A DNA stretch of 64,000 bases from Phyto melanocephala (GCA_941918925.1 OW799234.1:9267001-9331000), one strand, 5' to 3'; positions 1 to 11,697 are shown, counted from the first letter of the stretch. Translations and numbers: made by a program. The notes: generated by a model not told the origin, from the sequence alone.

Positions 1-471
1 ACTTTTTTGTGCTGATCTTTCAGTTTTTATCTTTTTTAATACCTAAAGTTTCCTGAATACAGTTAGTTTTTAATTTAATTTGTATTTAACAAATTCGATT
101 GGTATCAGTTAGTATTTGCGGGCACTAGAGGGAAGGTAAAGGCTATTGGATAAAGTTTAATATAAAAGAATTTGCAGCTCGTACACTTGGCGCTGTGAAC
201 TGCTGACTTGAGTATCGCTTAATCTGAAACAGCTTGTGAGCACAGAATTTGTGTAAAGGGTGTCCCAAAATGTATGATAAACCTAAATTACATAAAAAAA
301 TATTTTTTGTCGTTTGTTATTTTTTTTAATCATGTACTAGGGTAATATTATGTGGTTATGGACCATATGAATGTCCCTCACGACTCTACTGGCACATACG
401 CACTCTTTTTTATCAAAGTTTTCTAAGACCATTTAGACACAAATGGGCAGCGTTGAAACAGCATTACATTT
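1..471. other. Non-coding flank, no gene seen
   Basis: AT-rich sequence without a convincing reading frame or splice-bounded exon. A phrase near 258-285 resembles the end of a Tc1/mariner-type repeat, but no partner end was found, so no element is called. Confidence 0.4.
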
Positions 472-1626
472 ATTATACCATTCACACGACAGTGTAAAAC
501 GGTATACAGTATAGGGTTTGTCATTCCGTGTGAAATTTCTACAATATTCATTTCCGACCCCATAAAGTATATATTTTCTGAAAGCTTATAAATAAGGGAG
601 TCGATTAGTTATTATTTGTCTGATGGTGTATATGTTGAAATCAACTTTTTGAAGCCCCCGACATCGCCAAGACCCGTGTGAGCTATCAAAATATCACAAA
701 TATTTAAGAGCAGATTGGTATTGGAAACCAGCATAATCGCCCTATAACTGTCTGAGATATAAGCAAATAAACTCGAGTGTCTTGTTCTTTCGCTTATTTT
801 TACCACAAAATTTAAAATTTTCCGACCAGGATAATTTATAGACACGGTTGTTACTATTTATAAATCTGGTACGCCTCTGGAGATACTTATGAAAAATTTT
901 GGACAAATTGGTCACTAATCAGAAAAGTTATAGGCAAAAAATATTTGAAAAAATATATATTTTTTTAAATATATCAAATTTTTTTAATTTTAAACTCCTA
1001 AATAATTTTTAAACGCGCTTAAGATACCAAATTATAAGTCGTAATTTCAAAAATTATTTCAAAGAAAAACTAACAAATCGGGTTGACACCCACTCAGATA
1101 TAAGCATCAAAGTACAGCTGCTTCGGTGTTTTTCCTAAAATTTACAAACGAAAATATATATTTTTAAGTTTCTATACAACCAAAAGAGCCAATATGGGGA
1201 TCAAATTAAAGGGTTTGAGTATTAAAATATAGCTACATATGAAAAGAAAAAAATTCAAGATGGCGTACTAGATTCAATGCCGAATATGAGTCAAATATAG
1301 TACTTATGACTTAGTCCCCTTTAACCCCCACAATATTAGTATCAAAAAAAAGCGCTCGACCAGTACAATGTAGTAAACTATAAAAAAAGTGTAAAATCCA
1401 AGATGGTGTCTGAAACAAAATGGCGGATCAAATTTTTCTTAACCCTATCAATATGGGTATCAAATGAAAGGGCTTGACTAGTAGAATACAGTCAACTATG
1501 TAAAAATTAAAAATCAAAGATGGCGTCGGAAATAATAAAGAAAATAGCGTGCTGCATATATGCTTAGTAGGTGAAGGGTATAATCAGATGCGGCACAGTC
1601 GAATATAGCGCTCTTAATTGTTTTTT
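472..1626 (+). mobile_element. DINE-1/INE-1-like element, diverged long copy
   Basis: The left end has the imperfect ACCATTCACACGACAGTG hairpin. It is followed by the shared block CATTTCCGACCCCATAAAGT, a GAGTCGATT block and a degraded GTCTG-rich stretch. The right end has a GTGAAGGGTATAAT block, a CGGCACAGTCG hairpin relic and the terminal CTCTTAATTGTTTT. These are the landmarks of INE-1/DINE-1 (Helentron-derived, non-autonomous) elements. The interior at 1150-1540 repeats phrases such as 'aagatggcgt' and 'tatgggtatcaaatgaaag'. These recur in the copy at 30612-31495 but not in the shorter copies, so two subfamilies are present. Confidence 0.65.
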
Positions 1627-3997
1627 GCCAAAGTTGTTTAGGTGATAGAAACAACAATACTGTTAAAAGCAAGATTAAGACTTCAGGGTTGTAATAATAA
1701 ATAATTATTGAACAGTAATGTTTGCTATCATGTCATACTCCATTTACCCATTCTTTGAATAATTGTCACAATCAAAATACAATTTCACAAAATAAGTGTT
1801 AATTTTTGGCCTTAAAGCTAATAATTAAAATTTGCGCTCCCTAATGGGTTAAATTGTGAGTTTGTGTAATAAAAATTTTAGCATTTTAGTTTCATTTTTC
1901 AAATAAACAATAAATGCTTATTATTTGAGGAAATAATTTTCTTTTTAAAAAATTATTACACACATATAGAGACAGTTTTACCGCAACCGCTCATATTTCA
2001 TTGAATATTACCACAAGGTGTTAAGGTAATAACGAAAAAAAAAAAATTAATGCCATTGCAAAAATATAATATTTTTAAACGGATTACATAAATATAAATA
2101 GAAGACAGTCATATAAGTACTAACAAAAAGAAGCATTATAAATGAAATTTTTTCTTACCAGAAGTAAAGGAATTTTAATATTTTTTTACAAAGAAAAATA
2201 AAACAACATAAAATATTTTTTTTTATGCACTGCTTTTATAAACTAATCAATTTACGTTTGATTTAATTTTTTTTATATATTAGTTGTCTGTCCGCAAAAA
2301 CATTTCATAATTCTTAAATTTTTTTTGTAACAAAAAAAGTTCAAATTAAGTCTAACCTCAAAAAAAGTACAATAAACTTTTAGAATTTAATATTTCCCAA
2401 ATAAAAACACATTTTACAAAAATCTTTCGTTTGCAAAAAATATCACTGCTATTCAAATTCATAAATGTAAATGTGGGCATGACAAAAACTAAAAGCCAAG
2501 CCTCCAAATAGTTTTTTTTTTTTAACACCAGCTCCAAATGCAAAAACTATTAGTTAGACATTTACTGCTAAAACTACTAACAAATTTTTAAGTTCAACAT
2601 GAATTTCCAACTTTAAACCCCTGACTAAACTTATGTCTGTATATAGACAACCGCAACTATTTCTCATGTTGTGAAAACAAGCCAACAAAAATAAACCAAC
2701 AAACTAAAGTGTTTGATTTCAAACACATCTATTATGCCCTTTAAAAATATGGCTGTCAGTTAAGGAGAGTGGAGTAGAGTAGACAATCAAACGAAACAAT
2801 CAACCGTGAATTTGTGAAGAGTGAAAAAAAATAAATGTTACAGGCATAAAACTAGTTAAACCGCATGCCAAAAGAAAATTTGTTAAAAAAAGAAATAACA
2901 AAATATGTGTAAAGAAAACACCATCAAACACTAAACAACATGATTTTCTTTTAGTTAAAAAGATGTTAATGGTAAAGGTGTAAATAACGGTGTCAAACAC
3001 TTTTCCTTTTTATTATTTATTTACTTTTTTCTGGTGCTGTGAAATGCTAGAGAATAAGGGGTAGGTTCCACCGTGGCAGTAAAACACAATGTATTTAGAT
3101 ATCTGTGTGTTTTACAAAGTTCAATACTAAACGACGAACTGTCACTCAGTACTTTTAAGACATGTTTCGAAGATATCAAAGCAACACAACTGAACACCTA
3201 TTTTCAATGTACATACTTTATTTCAGCGTGTTATTTTCTTTCTTCGTTTAAAGCGTTACAATATATTGATTTGATCAAGGTAGATAAATAAGGTCGTATC
3301 CAATCATCTAATTGATGTTTTTTAATTTATTGCCTACAGCTGTCAAACTTTATTATTTTTTTTTTATTGTGTGTCTACAATAAATAATACGCATTTGAAG
3401 TTGGTTTTAATTAAAATAAATTAATAAATTTAAATAATCTACATTTTTAAATAAAAAAGCACAGAAAATAGCGAAAAAAAACCTTTATTAAAAAATCATT
3501 AAAATTTAAAAGAAAAAAACGAAAAATTTTTTTTGACATTGGCAGACATTTAAACAAAATTAAAATGCCTTTTGTTTAAGCACTACCTTAGTACTTATCC
3601 TGCAATTGAAGTTTCAACAACATCAGTCTCTTATACTACATTTACACCTCAGCTAAATCAGATTTTTAGCAAATCCAGTTAATTTCTACAAAATTTCTCA
3701 TACAAAACGAAAACTATTTCGCCACTAGATTTTGGCAAAAACCTACTTCGTCATGCAACTGCGGTTTATTATTACAATGTAATAAAAAATACTACGCTGC
3801 ATAAAAAAAACTTCAATTATAATTTATAAGGTGGTTGCAATCGCACAAGTACTTCATTGTTTACCTTTTTTTTATATGGAGTTTGAGTTGTGAAGAAGTA
3901 GAGTATAGAGAGCCTCTCACACCTGTTTTGAAAACGAAATCACGAAAAATGTAAAAAAAAACAATAGTGAAAACAGAGTAGATTTTGATCATGATTT
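1627..3997. other. AT-rich region, no gene seen
   Basis: Long A- and T-runs with only short, compositionally biased frames. The small frames around 2358-3291 are rich in Phe, Asn and Lys codons and lack domain features, so I treat them as chance. No terminal inverted repeats were recognised here. Confidence 0.45.
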
Positions 3998-4009
3998 TAA
4001 TTTAAATCA

Positions 4010-4192
4010 GGGTGCTCCGGTGACTAGTAAATAGTGTACTAGTCTGCTTGTCTGGGCGTTGCGGGCTCGAATCCCGCCAGAGACTCTGGTCACTACAACG
4101 GGCAAATGGTCTTCGTAGCTCAGCGCGGATATTAAAATTAGAATATAATTTATAATTGTATTGTAATAAAAATAAATAAATAAAATAAATAA
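4010..4192 (+). mobile_element. tRNA-derived SINE with perfect target duplication
   Basis: The 5' part looks like a tRNA: a T-arm with a GCGGG/CCCGC stem around CTCGAAT contains a near-consensus Pol III B box (GGCTCGAATCC, 4064-4074). A tRNA-unrelated body follows, ending in an AATA-rich tail. The element is bounded by a perfect 12-bp target duplication, TAATTTAAATCA, at 3998-4009 and 4193-4204. The A box is weak. A functional tRNA is excluded by the poor cloverleaf and the SINE tail. Mobilisation would need a partner LINE. Confidence 0.8.
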
Positions 4193-4204
4193 TAATTTAA
4201 ATCA

Positions 4205-4699
4205 ACTAGATTTCGAGCAGGTGTAAATATACTGTAAGTCAATCGGTTTTTTAATGTCAAAGTTATTTAATGTTGCCTTTGCCGAGAGAAAGAAAGGTAA
4301 AGCAGAGAGGTATTATTACAAAGATGAAAATAACAACAAATTAAAACGTCACGTCACCATTTCTCATAGTCATAGTCAATACTATGGATTTTAAAATAGG
4401 TTTTCTAGAACTCAGTCTGCTTGCTTTTAGAAAGGACGTTCTTCCAGCATGATTATGTTGTCTTAACTTTGGCGCCTTTTTCAAAGCTATTCAGAATGCT
4501 ATCTAAAGTTTTGACTTTTAATTTTTATGGTTTTAATTGACTTTTAAGTGAAATTCTGAGTTTTTTTATTTAAATCGTATTATAATCTAACTTCAGTTGC
4601 ATTTTTAGTAACCCCTTTACCACAACACAAGATATGCCTATAAAAGTCAATGCAAAAATTGTTAATAAATACGGGACAGATATAAATATGAGTAACGCA
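4205..4699. other. Non-coding stretch between SINE and retroelement fragment
   Basis: AT-rich DNA with no recognisable gene, terminal repeats or splice-bounded exon. Confidence 0.4.
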
Positions 4700-4957
4700 T
4701 TGTCTATTCACACCCCTACCTCTGCCGATCATGGACCAGCCAAGAACTGTATCCCGTGCCATAGGGGTTCCCACACTTTCTGGTTGCACATTAGGTTTTA
4801 TGAAACGAGGATACACATCAGAGCCGAGGGTAATATTGACATCAAAGTTTTTGTAAAAATGAAGTGAGGCCACTCTTTTATCTATTTTTACTTTTGGCTG
4901 TTTGTAAGGCAAACTTTCCACAACTTTAGCCTTCCAGTCAAACACTGAACACATCAC
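4700..4957 (-). pseudogene. BEL/Pao-type retrotransposon fragment (aspartic protease region)
   Basis: The minus-strand frame encodes a stretch of about 60 residues with the pattern N-x-T-L-G-S-D-x-Y, then P-M-A-x-x-T-x-L-G-W-x-x-x-G. This resembles the end of the pepsin-like protease segment of BEL/Pao LTR-retrotransposon polyproteins. No LTR, reverse transcriptase or integrase is adjacent, so this is an isolated relic. The assignment rests on motif pattern only. Confidence 0.5.
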
Positions 4958-5159
4958 TGATCAAAGTTACTACTATGTGTTGGCACTTTGTAACGTTTAA
5001 TTAGAAATTTCTTCATATAGCTAATTTTAATGCATGAATTGAATAAGGAATTCCGCTATAGTTATAACGGGTTTTTCAATTTTTTATTTTTTTGTTTATT
5101 TCGCAATCCAAGCAATATTTTGACAGTATTCAAAGTTCCTACCATAGATTTTATTATGG

Positions 5160-5861
5160 GCTTATACGACATAAGCCAAAACAGAAGCAAATACTTCCGT
5201 CTACCAGATCACAATACCTTTTTAAAGGCTGAGATCAAGGCGATTACGGAAGGAATTAAATGGATAAAGGAAACGAATAGCGAAGCTCTGATTCGTATCT
5301 TTACGGATAGCCAATCAGTGATTAAGACATTGAGAAAGGAGAAAGTTGAATCCCGGAACGTTTTGCAATGCAATATGAGATAAACTCATATGCAAATTGT
5401 GAACATCTGGAGATAATATGGATACCAAATGATCACGGGCTGATCGGAAACGAGAAAGCCGACAAATTATCCAAAATGGGAGCTCTTCTGAGTACTATAA
5501 CTTTGGAGAACCCCTTAAACGATTCAAGGATGAACTTAAATGTTGGGCGACGTAGGAACATGCCAGAATATGGAAAAGCACTGATGTCGGTAAAGTGACA
5601 AAAATACTATGGGGTGAACCAAATTTTGGGAAATCAAAGGAAATTCTGAGATTAAGTAGACTAACACCTAGGAGACTAACCAGTGTAATTACAGGTCATA
5701 CGTTGTTGAGAAACCATCTAGCTCGCATGAAATTATCTGAGAAAACGACATGTAGAGCATGCGAGGAAGAGACTTTGATACACTATCTCTGTTATTGTCC
5801 TGCGTTTGGGCATATTAGACGCGAGAATTTTACAGTGGATACTATGCCAAATTTGGAGTAG
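5160..5861 (+). pseudogene. LINE ORF2 C-terminal remnant (RNase H plus zinc segment)
   Basis: Coding part of the truncated LINE, read in three successive frames. The upstream reverse transcriptase and endonuclease are missing because of 5' truncation, and the first RNase H aspartate lies in the lost part. An in-frame start upstream of the element belongs to flanking DNA and is an artefact. Confidence 0.7.
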
Positions 5862-6073
5862 CTGGGGAACTCGAACTGGAAATCCCTAAGGAATTACATT
5901 GAGGGGACTGAGTTCTTGGGCTAGTCCGATATTTATTGGGAAATTTTGATTTGGATTTTTGTTTGGGAATTCCGTTTCCCACATGGAGCGCACAACATGC
6001 CAACTGGGCATAAGTGTATACCTATCATAGGTTTGGGCTTTTTAATGCCCCTCCTTTTCAACCTAACCTAACC
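5160..6073 (+). mobile_element. 5'-truncated I-clade LINE, 3' end with RNase H
   Basis: The insertion is bounded by a 15-bp duplication, TAGATTTTATTATGG, at 5145-5159 and 6074-6088. The element starts inside the RNase H domain. The acidic motifs AEIKAI, FTDSQS and GNEKADKLS are visible, followed by a C-terminal Cys/His segment (C-R-A-C, then H-Y-L-C-Y-C). Two frameshifts, near 5365 and near 5590, split the frame into three pieces. The 3' UTR ends in CCTAACC repeats instead of poly-A. The last 100 bp reappear at 59086-59189. It cannot move on its own. Confidence 0.8.
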
Positions 6074-6181
6074 TAGATTTTATTATGGATCCCAGATATT
6101 TTGTATCAGCGATTTTTATTGAAGTTGCAATCATATTCTGTTTTATCGTTCACGAGTACTTATCTAAAAGACTAACTACCT

Positions 6182-6328
6182 GTTCAACGATGTCGAAAGA
6201 AAACCCAAGCGAAATTTTACTCGTACAAATACGTTGAAAACAAAAACAAATTTTTAGTTTTTGTTGTTGTTTTCAATATATTTGTACGAATGAAGTTTCG
6301 CTTGGGTTTTCTTTCGACATCGTTGAAC
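6182..6328. repeat. Foldback (hairpin) element
   Basis: A near-perfect inverted repeat with arms of about 65 bp around a short loop. It opens with GTTCAACGATGTCG and closes with the complement CGACATCGTTGAAC. No coding capacity. The shape is that of a foldback MITE. No clear target duplication was found. Confidence 0.7.
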
Positions 6329-6996
6329 CGGCAGTAAGTTTTAATAATATTTAACACTATCACTGCTTAAAACCTTCCCCACGCATGTGTCATTTTAAGC
6401 GTTTATATTTTCTAACTTAATTTTCATTTAAATTGCGTTTAGAAAAACTGTTTTTCCACATTATGCTGTTAATCTTGGTCGTCTGCAGCATTGCCCAGCA
6501 AAAACAAAGACATGTTAACATTTATTTTGTGTTGAATATAAAATGGTAATTATTTGGAACTTGTTGCCAACTAAACGAATAATTTTTCTTGTTTTTCTTT
6601 TAATCAATATTAAGTTTAAGCTCATCTTTACCCACTTCAAGTGATTTATGTATTTTAAATAATTTTTTTTTATAAAAAAAAATTATTCAAGCTGCAACAA
6701 GATGTCATGATCATGTGATGTGTTGACTGGACTAGTTGGTTGGTTGGTTGATGGTATGACTGACTGACTAGCTGTTTGTTTAATGTTGAGTGACATTGTT
6801 TGCAAGCACCTTAATCGATAATGACTTCATGTGGCATAAGCTTTTTTAAAAAATTGCTGATAGTTAAGTTTAGGCGATTGTGCTTGTTTTTTTCTTACGA
6901 TTTTTACTTTGAAAGAGTAAAAGTGTTTTTGGTGGAAGATTTTTTAAATTAAAAAAAATTGCAAAAGAAATTTTATTTGTGAAATATTAAAATAAA
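6329..6996. other. Low-repeat region upstream of a candidate 5' exon
   Basis: No transposon was recognised, and the stretch is less monotonous than its surroundings. It includes a TGGT-repeat segment and several TGACT repeats near 6730-6780. It lies directly upstream of the candidate exon at 6997-7074, so it could hold a promoter and 5' UTR. No TATA or initiator pairing is strong enough to call. Confidence 0.3.
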
Positions 6997-7074
6997 ATGA
7001 AAGCGCTTTTAGAGTCCAAAGAAAAAGCACTTAAAAAAGGATCAAAAGACAAAAAAAATTTAATAGAAATAATT
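6997..7074 (+). CDS. Candidate distal 5' coding exon of DAAM long isoform
   Basis: An ATG-initiated 26-codon frame, very rich in Lys, ends at a good donor (ATT then GTAAGC at 7075). Its phase is 0, and the first certain DAAM exon (acceptor at 32319) also opens in phase 0, so a splice across about 25 kb would keep the frame. Drosophila DAAM is known to have a long isoform with extra N-terminal sequence, and the exon at 32320 is open upstream of the short-form ATG, so at least one more 5' exon is expected. I do not recognise the peptide. A chance frame or an exon of another gene remains possible. Confidence 0.3.
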
Positions 7075-7319
7075 GTAAGCGTACTTAACCCTACGTTTGA
7101 AAAAAAATTTTTATACAGTATGACCTCCCTAATCCGGATAGTTCGACCTCGTCCGGACTACTGGATCGTCTGGACTACAGTAAAAAAAAATTTACAGGCC
7201 CTCAACTTATGTCTGTATGTTTAGTTTTTATTATTGCAAAATTTATTTAAATATATAAAAAGAAATAATGTAAATACAATTAAAATATTAATTTACATTT
7301 AATTCATTTACAAAAAAAA

Positions 7320-8130
7320 CAAGTAAGAGTGCTATATTCGGCCATGCCGAATCTTATATACCCTTCACAACGTGTAGTCATGCAATAACAGTTGCTTGTA
7401 TCACCATTCATCCCATATGAAATACGTACACGTATGTATGTTAAAAAAACAAAAAAAAAAAAAAATTTAAAAAAAAAATTTAAAAAAAAAATTTAAAAAA
7501 AAAATTTAAAAAAAATTAAAAAAAAAATTATTATATATATAATATACATATATAAAACAAAAAAAAAAATAAAAAAAAAAATAAAAAAAAAATTTAAAAA
7601 AAAAATAATAATAAAAATATAAATAATATATTAAATAAAAAATAAAAAAAAAAAATAAAAAAAAAATTAAAAAAAAATTTTTTAAAAAATTAAAAAAAAA
7701 ATTTTTTTGGCTCAGTTGGGATTCGATGCCACGTTTTCTCTAACCAGTATACACGTTTGTATGTATGTATGTTGTTGTTGTAATGTTGTTTTTGTGAAAA
7801 AAAAATCGAGGTGGTCGTGGGTTTGTGCTCATATCTCAGTTGTTTATGTACCGATGTTTCTGATTTTCAATAGCGATCTACTCCCGAATATTTCTGATAT
7901 TTTAATACCTTACCCGGGTCCAACCTATGTCGGGGGGCTTCAAAAAGTTGATTTCAACATACACACGGACAGACGGTCAGTCGGACAGACTGACAGGGCT
8001 TAATCGACTCCCCTATTCATAAGCTTTCAGAAAATATATACTTTATGGGGTCGGAAATGAAAATTGTAGAAATTTCACACGGAATGACAAACCTATATAT
8101 ACCCTTTTTCACTGTGTGAAGGGTATAAAA
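7320..8130 (-). mobile_element. DINE-1/INE-1-like element
   Basis: Reads on the minus strand from the TTATACCC hairpin end (near 8130), through CATTTCCGACCCCATAAAG, GAGTCGATTAAG and a GTCTGTCCGTCTG microsatellite, to a T-rich core (7440-7710). It ends in the hairpin ATTCGGCATGGCCGAAT and CTCTTACTTGTTTT near 7320. The A/T-only core of about 250 bp is typical of the copies in this window. No coding capacity; any mobility would depend on a Helentron. Confidence 0.75.
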
Positions 8131-8365
8131 ATATTTAACTGGGCCAATAAAATTGCTCTTACAAACAGATCAATAGCTCTTTGTTTGTGACATTATCATG
8201 GAAATTTATAAATTTTCTCCAGATATTTTTCGGAGTGTTGGTTTTGCTCAATATTTTGGTTTGAATATATCAATTGAACTATATTCGTTAGAAACATCGA
8301 AAACATTTTCATTTTCGCCGCGTGCTCAAGCACTAATTTCAGAAGTGCATACATTAGCGGAAGGA

Positions 8366-8640
8366 TTAAGAGTTAAAAAGCGTTGAATAAATACTACTCA
8401 TGTTCTGATAAGACGCATCTGCCTCTCTTAACTTAACAAGAGGTACAAAATCATCTTTTTCCCAATTACTTTCCATGGTAGGCTCTGGCAGCAACTTTGA
8501 CCAACTTTTAGCTACATTATTTTTGGATATATCTTGCCATTCAGAGTTGAATAAGAAAACTGCATTGCTCAAATTAAATCTTTTCAGAGCATGTGTGATA
8601 TTTGAATCGATTTCTTGAAGTATACGGTTAAAAGATCTTT
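8366..8640 (-). pseudogene. Pogo/Tigger/Jerky-like transposase fragment
   Basis: The minus-strand frame reads through a segment with the pattern L-K-x-F-N-L-S-x-A-V-F then S-E-W-Q-D-I-S and V-A-K-S-W-S-K-L-L-P. This resembles the C-terminal part of pogo/Tigger-type DDE transposases (Jerky-like), downstream of the catalytic core. The core and DNA-binding domain are absent and no terminal repeats were seen. Weak, motif-based call. Confidence 0.35.
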
Positions 8641-8699
8641 TCTATATCGCACTGATGATTCTGATTCTGAATTAGGTTTTGATCCATTGGCTGTAAAAT

Positions 8700-8990
8700 T
8701 TCGATACAGTTCGGGGACAAAAACGGAACTCTAAAGTTAGGGTCAGTGGCTTTTTATGTGATTCATTTGACTCATATGCTCCATCGGCATCTGAGTCTGC
8801 ATAACCTTTAAATGTAAGAGATCCAGGATTCTCTTATGTCCCAGCCAGAGGTTCTGTTAATACCTCTATACTCCAAACTAGCACTAACACCAAGGCATGA
8901 ACACTTTGACAAGGTAACATGGGAGTTTTCGAAGAATTAAGGTCCAATTATACTTTAAGATTTAATGCCTCACGATGCTGTACACCTAAT
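8700..8990 (-). pseudogene. Possible copia-like retrotransposon fragment
   Basis: Translated on the minus strand, a short stretch contains a G-Y-A-D-S-D-x-D-G-A-Y motif. This resembles the RNase H start of Ty1/copia polyproteins. The surrounding frames are interrupted. No LTRs were seen. Low confidence. Confidence 0.25.
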
Positions 8991-9999
8991 GTGGTATAAT
9001 TGGTGTTAGTGAATGGCTCTTGGATTTTTAGAGTCCTAGAACCTACAACTTTGCTTAAAATTAAAAAGAGATTCATAATCAGACTTTCCATAAAATTGAT
9101 TTAATTGCTGGCCAACTGTTGAAATTTAACTGCAAAATTTAGACTGTTAAAGATGATCTGCGGATTTTAATTCTTGCACCAATTACACCTTATATGGGAA
9201 TAACAGTATTTTTTTTAAATGCGCCATATTGACTTACGAGCAATTTTTAGCTGAGCAGAACGTCTTCTGTTAAATGTTTCTTAAATATGTTTCATTAAGG
9301 CTTTGCTCATAACGTTCAATTCCGCAGGGCGAATTATAGGCAGAATTAGTTTGAACGTTCTGTGCTGTTATGAATCAGCTGTTTTGTTTCTGTTCAATTG
9401 AAAATCTGTATGTGAGGTTTGTTGTTTATTATACCCTTCACACAGTGAAAAAGGGTATATATAGGTTTGTCATTCCGTGTGAAATTGCTACAATTTTCAT
9501 TTCCGACCCCATAAAGTATATATTTTCTGAAAGCTTATGAATAGGGGAGTCGATTAAGCCCTGTCAGTCTGTCCGTCTGACCGTCTGTCCGTGTGTATGT
9601 TGAAATCAACTTTTTGAAGCCCCCCGACATAGGTTGGACCCGGGTAAGGTATTAAAATATCAGAAATATTCGGGAGTAGATCGGTATTGAAAATCAGAAA
9701 CATCGGTACATAAACAACTGAGATATGAGCAAAAACCCACGACCACCTCGATTTTTTTTCACAAAAACAACATTACAACAACAACATACATACATACAAA
9801 CGTGTATACTGGTTAGAGAAAACGTGGCATCGAATCCCAACTGAGCCAAAAAAAAATTTTTTTAAATTTTTTTAAAAATTTTTTTTTAATTTTTTTTTTT
9901 ATTTTATTTTTTATTTAATATATTATTTATATTTTTATTATTATTTTTTTTTTAATTTTTTTTTTTTTTTAATTTTTTTTTTTGTTTTATATATGTATA

Positions 10000-10820
10000 C
10001 TAGCCAAACCCGGCGCGCGTTGCTACGCCCCTTAATGAATCGAAATGCATTCTGAATTTTAATTGAATATCAAGTGCAAAAACCTAAAAATTATGATTTT
10101 TTTATGGGCGTGGCATTTCCCACTTTTCTAGTCACGAAATTGTAAAGTCATAAGAGCTCAATATGTGTGCAAAGTTTCAGAAGAATCGGACCAATGCAAG
10201 TATCCCAAAATTAAAATTGTTTTTATGGGCGTGGCCTTGCCCACTTTTCTAGTCACGAAATTGTAAAGTCATAAGAGCTCAATATGTGTGCAAAGTTTCA
10301 GAATAATCGGTCCAGTGCAAGTACCTCAAAATGATACCTTTATTTTATGGGCGTGGCACTGCCCACTTTTCTAATCTTGAAATTATTTAAACATGACAGC
10401 TCAATATGTGTGCAAAGTTTCAGAAAAATCGGTCTGATGCAAGTACCTCAAAATTATAGCCTTTTTTTATGGGCGTGGTCCCGCCCACTTTTTTAATCAC
10501 GAAGTTATAAAGTCACGACAGCTTAATATGTGTGCAAAGTTTCAGAAAAATCGGTCCAGTGCAAGTACCTCAAAGTTAAAACTTTTTTAGGGGCGTGGCC
10601 CCGCCCACTTTTCTTATCACGAAATTATTTAGTCGTGATAGCTCGATATGTGTGCAAAGTTTCAGAAAAATCGGTCAAGTGCAAGTAGCTAAAACTGATA
10701 ACTAATTTTTTATGGGCGTGGCCCCGCCCACTTTTTTTCATCCATAAACACTCCCCGGTATGTGTACAACAACTTACCAAAGTTTGAGCCCGATCGGTTT
10801 TATAGTTTCAGAGTCTATAG

Positions 10821-10851
<31 letters not shown>

Positions 10852-10872
10852 TTTCACTTTTATATATATAGA
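10000..10872 (-). mobile_element. Non-autonomous Helitron, copy A
   Basis: Read on the minus strand it starts with TCTATATATATAAAAGTG and ends with GCGCGCCGGGTTTGGCTAG followed by T. This fits Helitron rules: 5' TC, 3' CTAG, insertion between A and T, no target duplication. Near the 5' end is a (GT)n tract. The body is a tandem array of about six units of roughly 121 bp (starts near 10105, 10228, 10350, 10472, 10592 and 10716). Each carries the GC-rich palindrome GTGGGCGGGGCCACGCCC or a variant. No protein is encoded. Confidence 0.75.
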
Positions 10873-11697
10873 TTACTAGCCAAACCCGGCGCGCGTTGCT
10901 ACGCCCCTTAATGAATCGAAATGCATTCTGAATTTTAATTGAATATCAAGTGAAAAAACCTAAAAATTATAATTTTTTTATGGGCGTGGCATTGCCCACT
11001 TTTCTAGTCACGAAATTGTAAGGTCATAACAGCTCAATATGTGTGCAAAGTTTCAAAAGAATCGGACCAGTGCAAGTACCTCAAAATTAAAATTGTTTTT
11101 ATGGGCGTGGCCCTGCCGACTTTTCTTATCACGAAATTGTAAAGTCATAACAGCTCAATATGTGTGCAAAGTTTCAGAATAATCGGTCCAGTGCAAGTAC
11201 TTCAAAATGATACCTTTTTTTTATGGGCGTGGCACTGCCCACTTTTCTAATCACGAAATTATTTAGTCATGACAGCTCAATATGTGTGCAAAGTTTCAGA
11301 AAAATCAGTCTGGTGCAAGTACCTCAAAATTATAGCCTTTTTTTATGGGCGTGGCCCCGCCCACTTTTTAAATCACAAAATTATAAAGTCACGACAGCTT
11401 AATATGTGTGCAAAGTTTCAGAAAAATCGGTCCAGTGCAAGTACCTCAAAATTAAAACTTTTTTAGGGGCGTGGCCCCGCCCACTTTTCTTATCGCGAAA
11501 TTATTTAGTCATGACAGCTCGATATGTGTGCAAAGTTTCAGAAAAATCGGTCAAGTGCAAGTAGCTAAAACTGATAACTAATTTTTTATGGGCGTGGCCC
11601 CGCCCACTTTTTTTCATCCGTAAACACTCCCCGGTATGTGTACAACAACTTACCAAAGTTTGAGCCCGATCGGTTTTACAGTTTCAGAGTCTATAGC

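Noticed and set aside
4010..4092. Possible tRNA gene
   Set aside because: Only the T-arm and B box are convincing; the rest does not fold as a cloverleaf and a SINE tail with target duplication follows.
8198..8386. 62-codon plus-strand frame beside the DINE-1 copy
   Set aside because: Partly antisense to a pogo-like fragment; not recognised and not bounded by splice or element signals.
11269..11466. 65-codon plus-strand frame with repeated C-A-K-F-Q-K-N motifs
   Set aside because: Spans two units of the Helitron tandem array; the repetition is DNA-level, not protein-level.
10105..11600. CRISPR-like array of regularly spaced repeats
   Set aside because: The whole 121-bp unit is repeated, including the would-be spacers, and it lies inside a eukaryotic Helitron.
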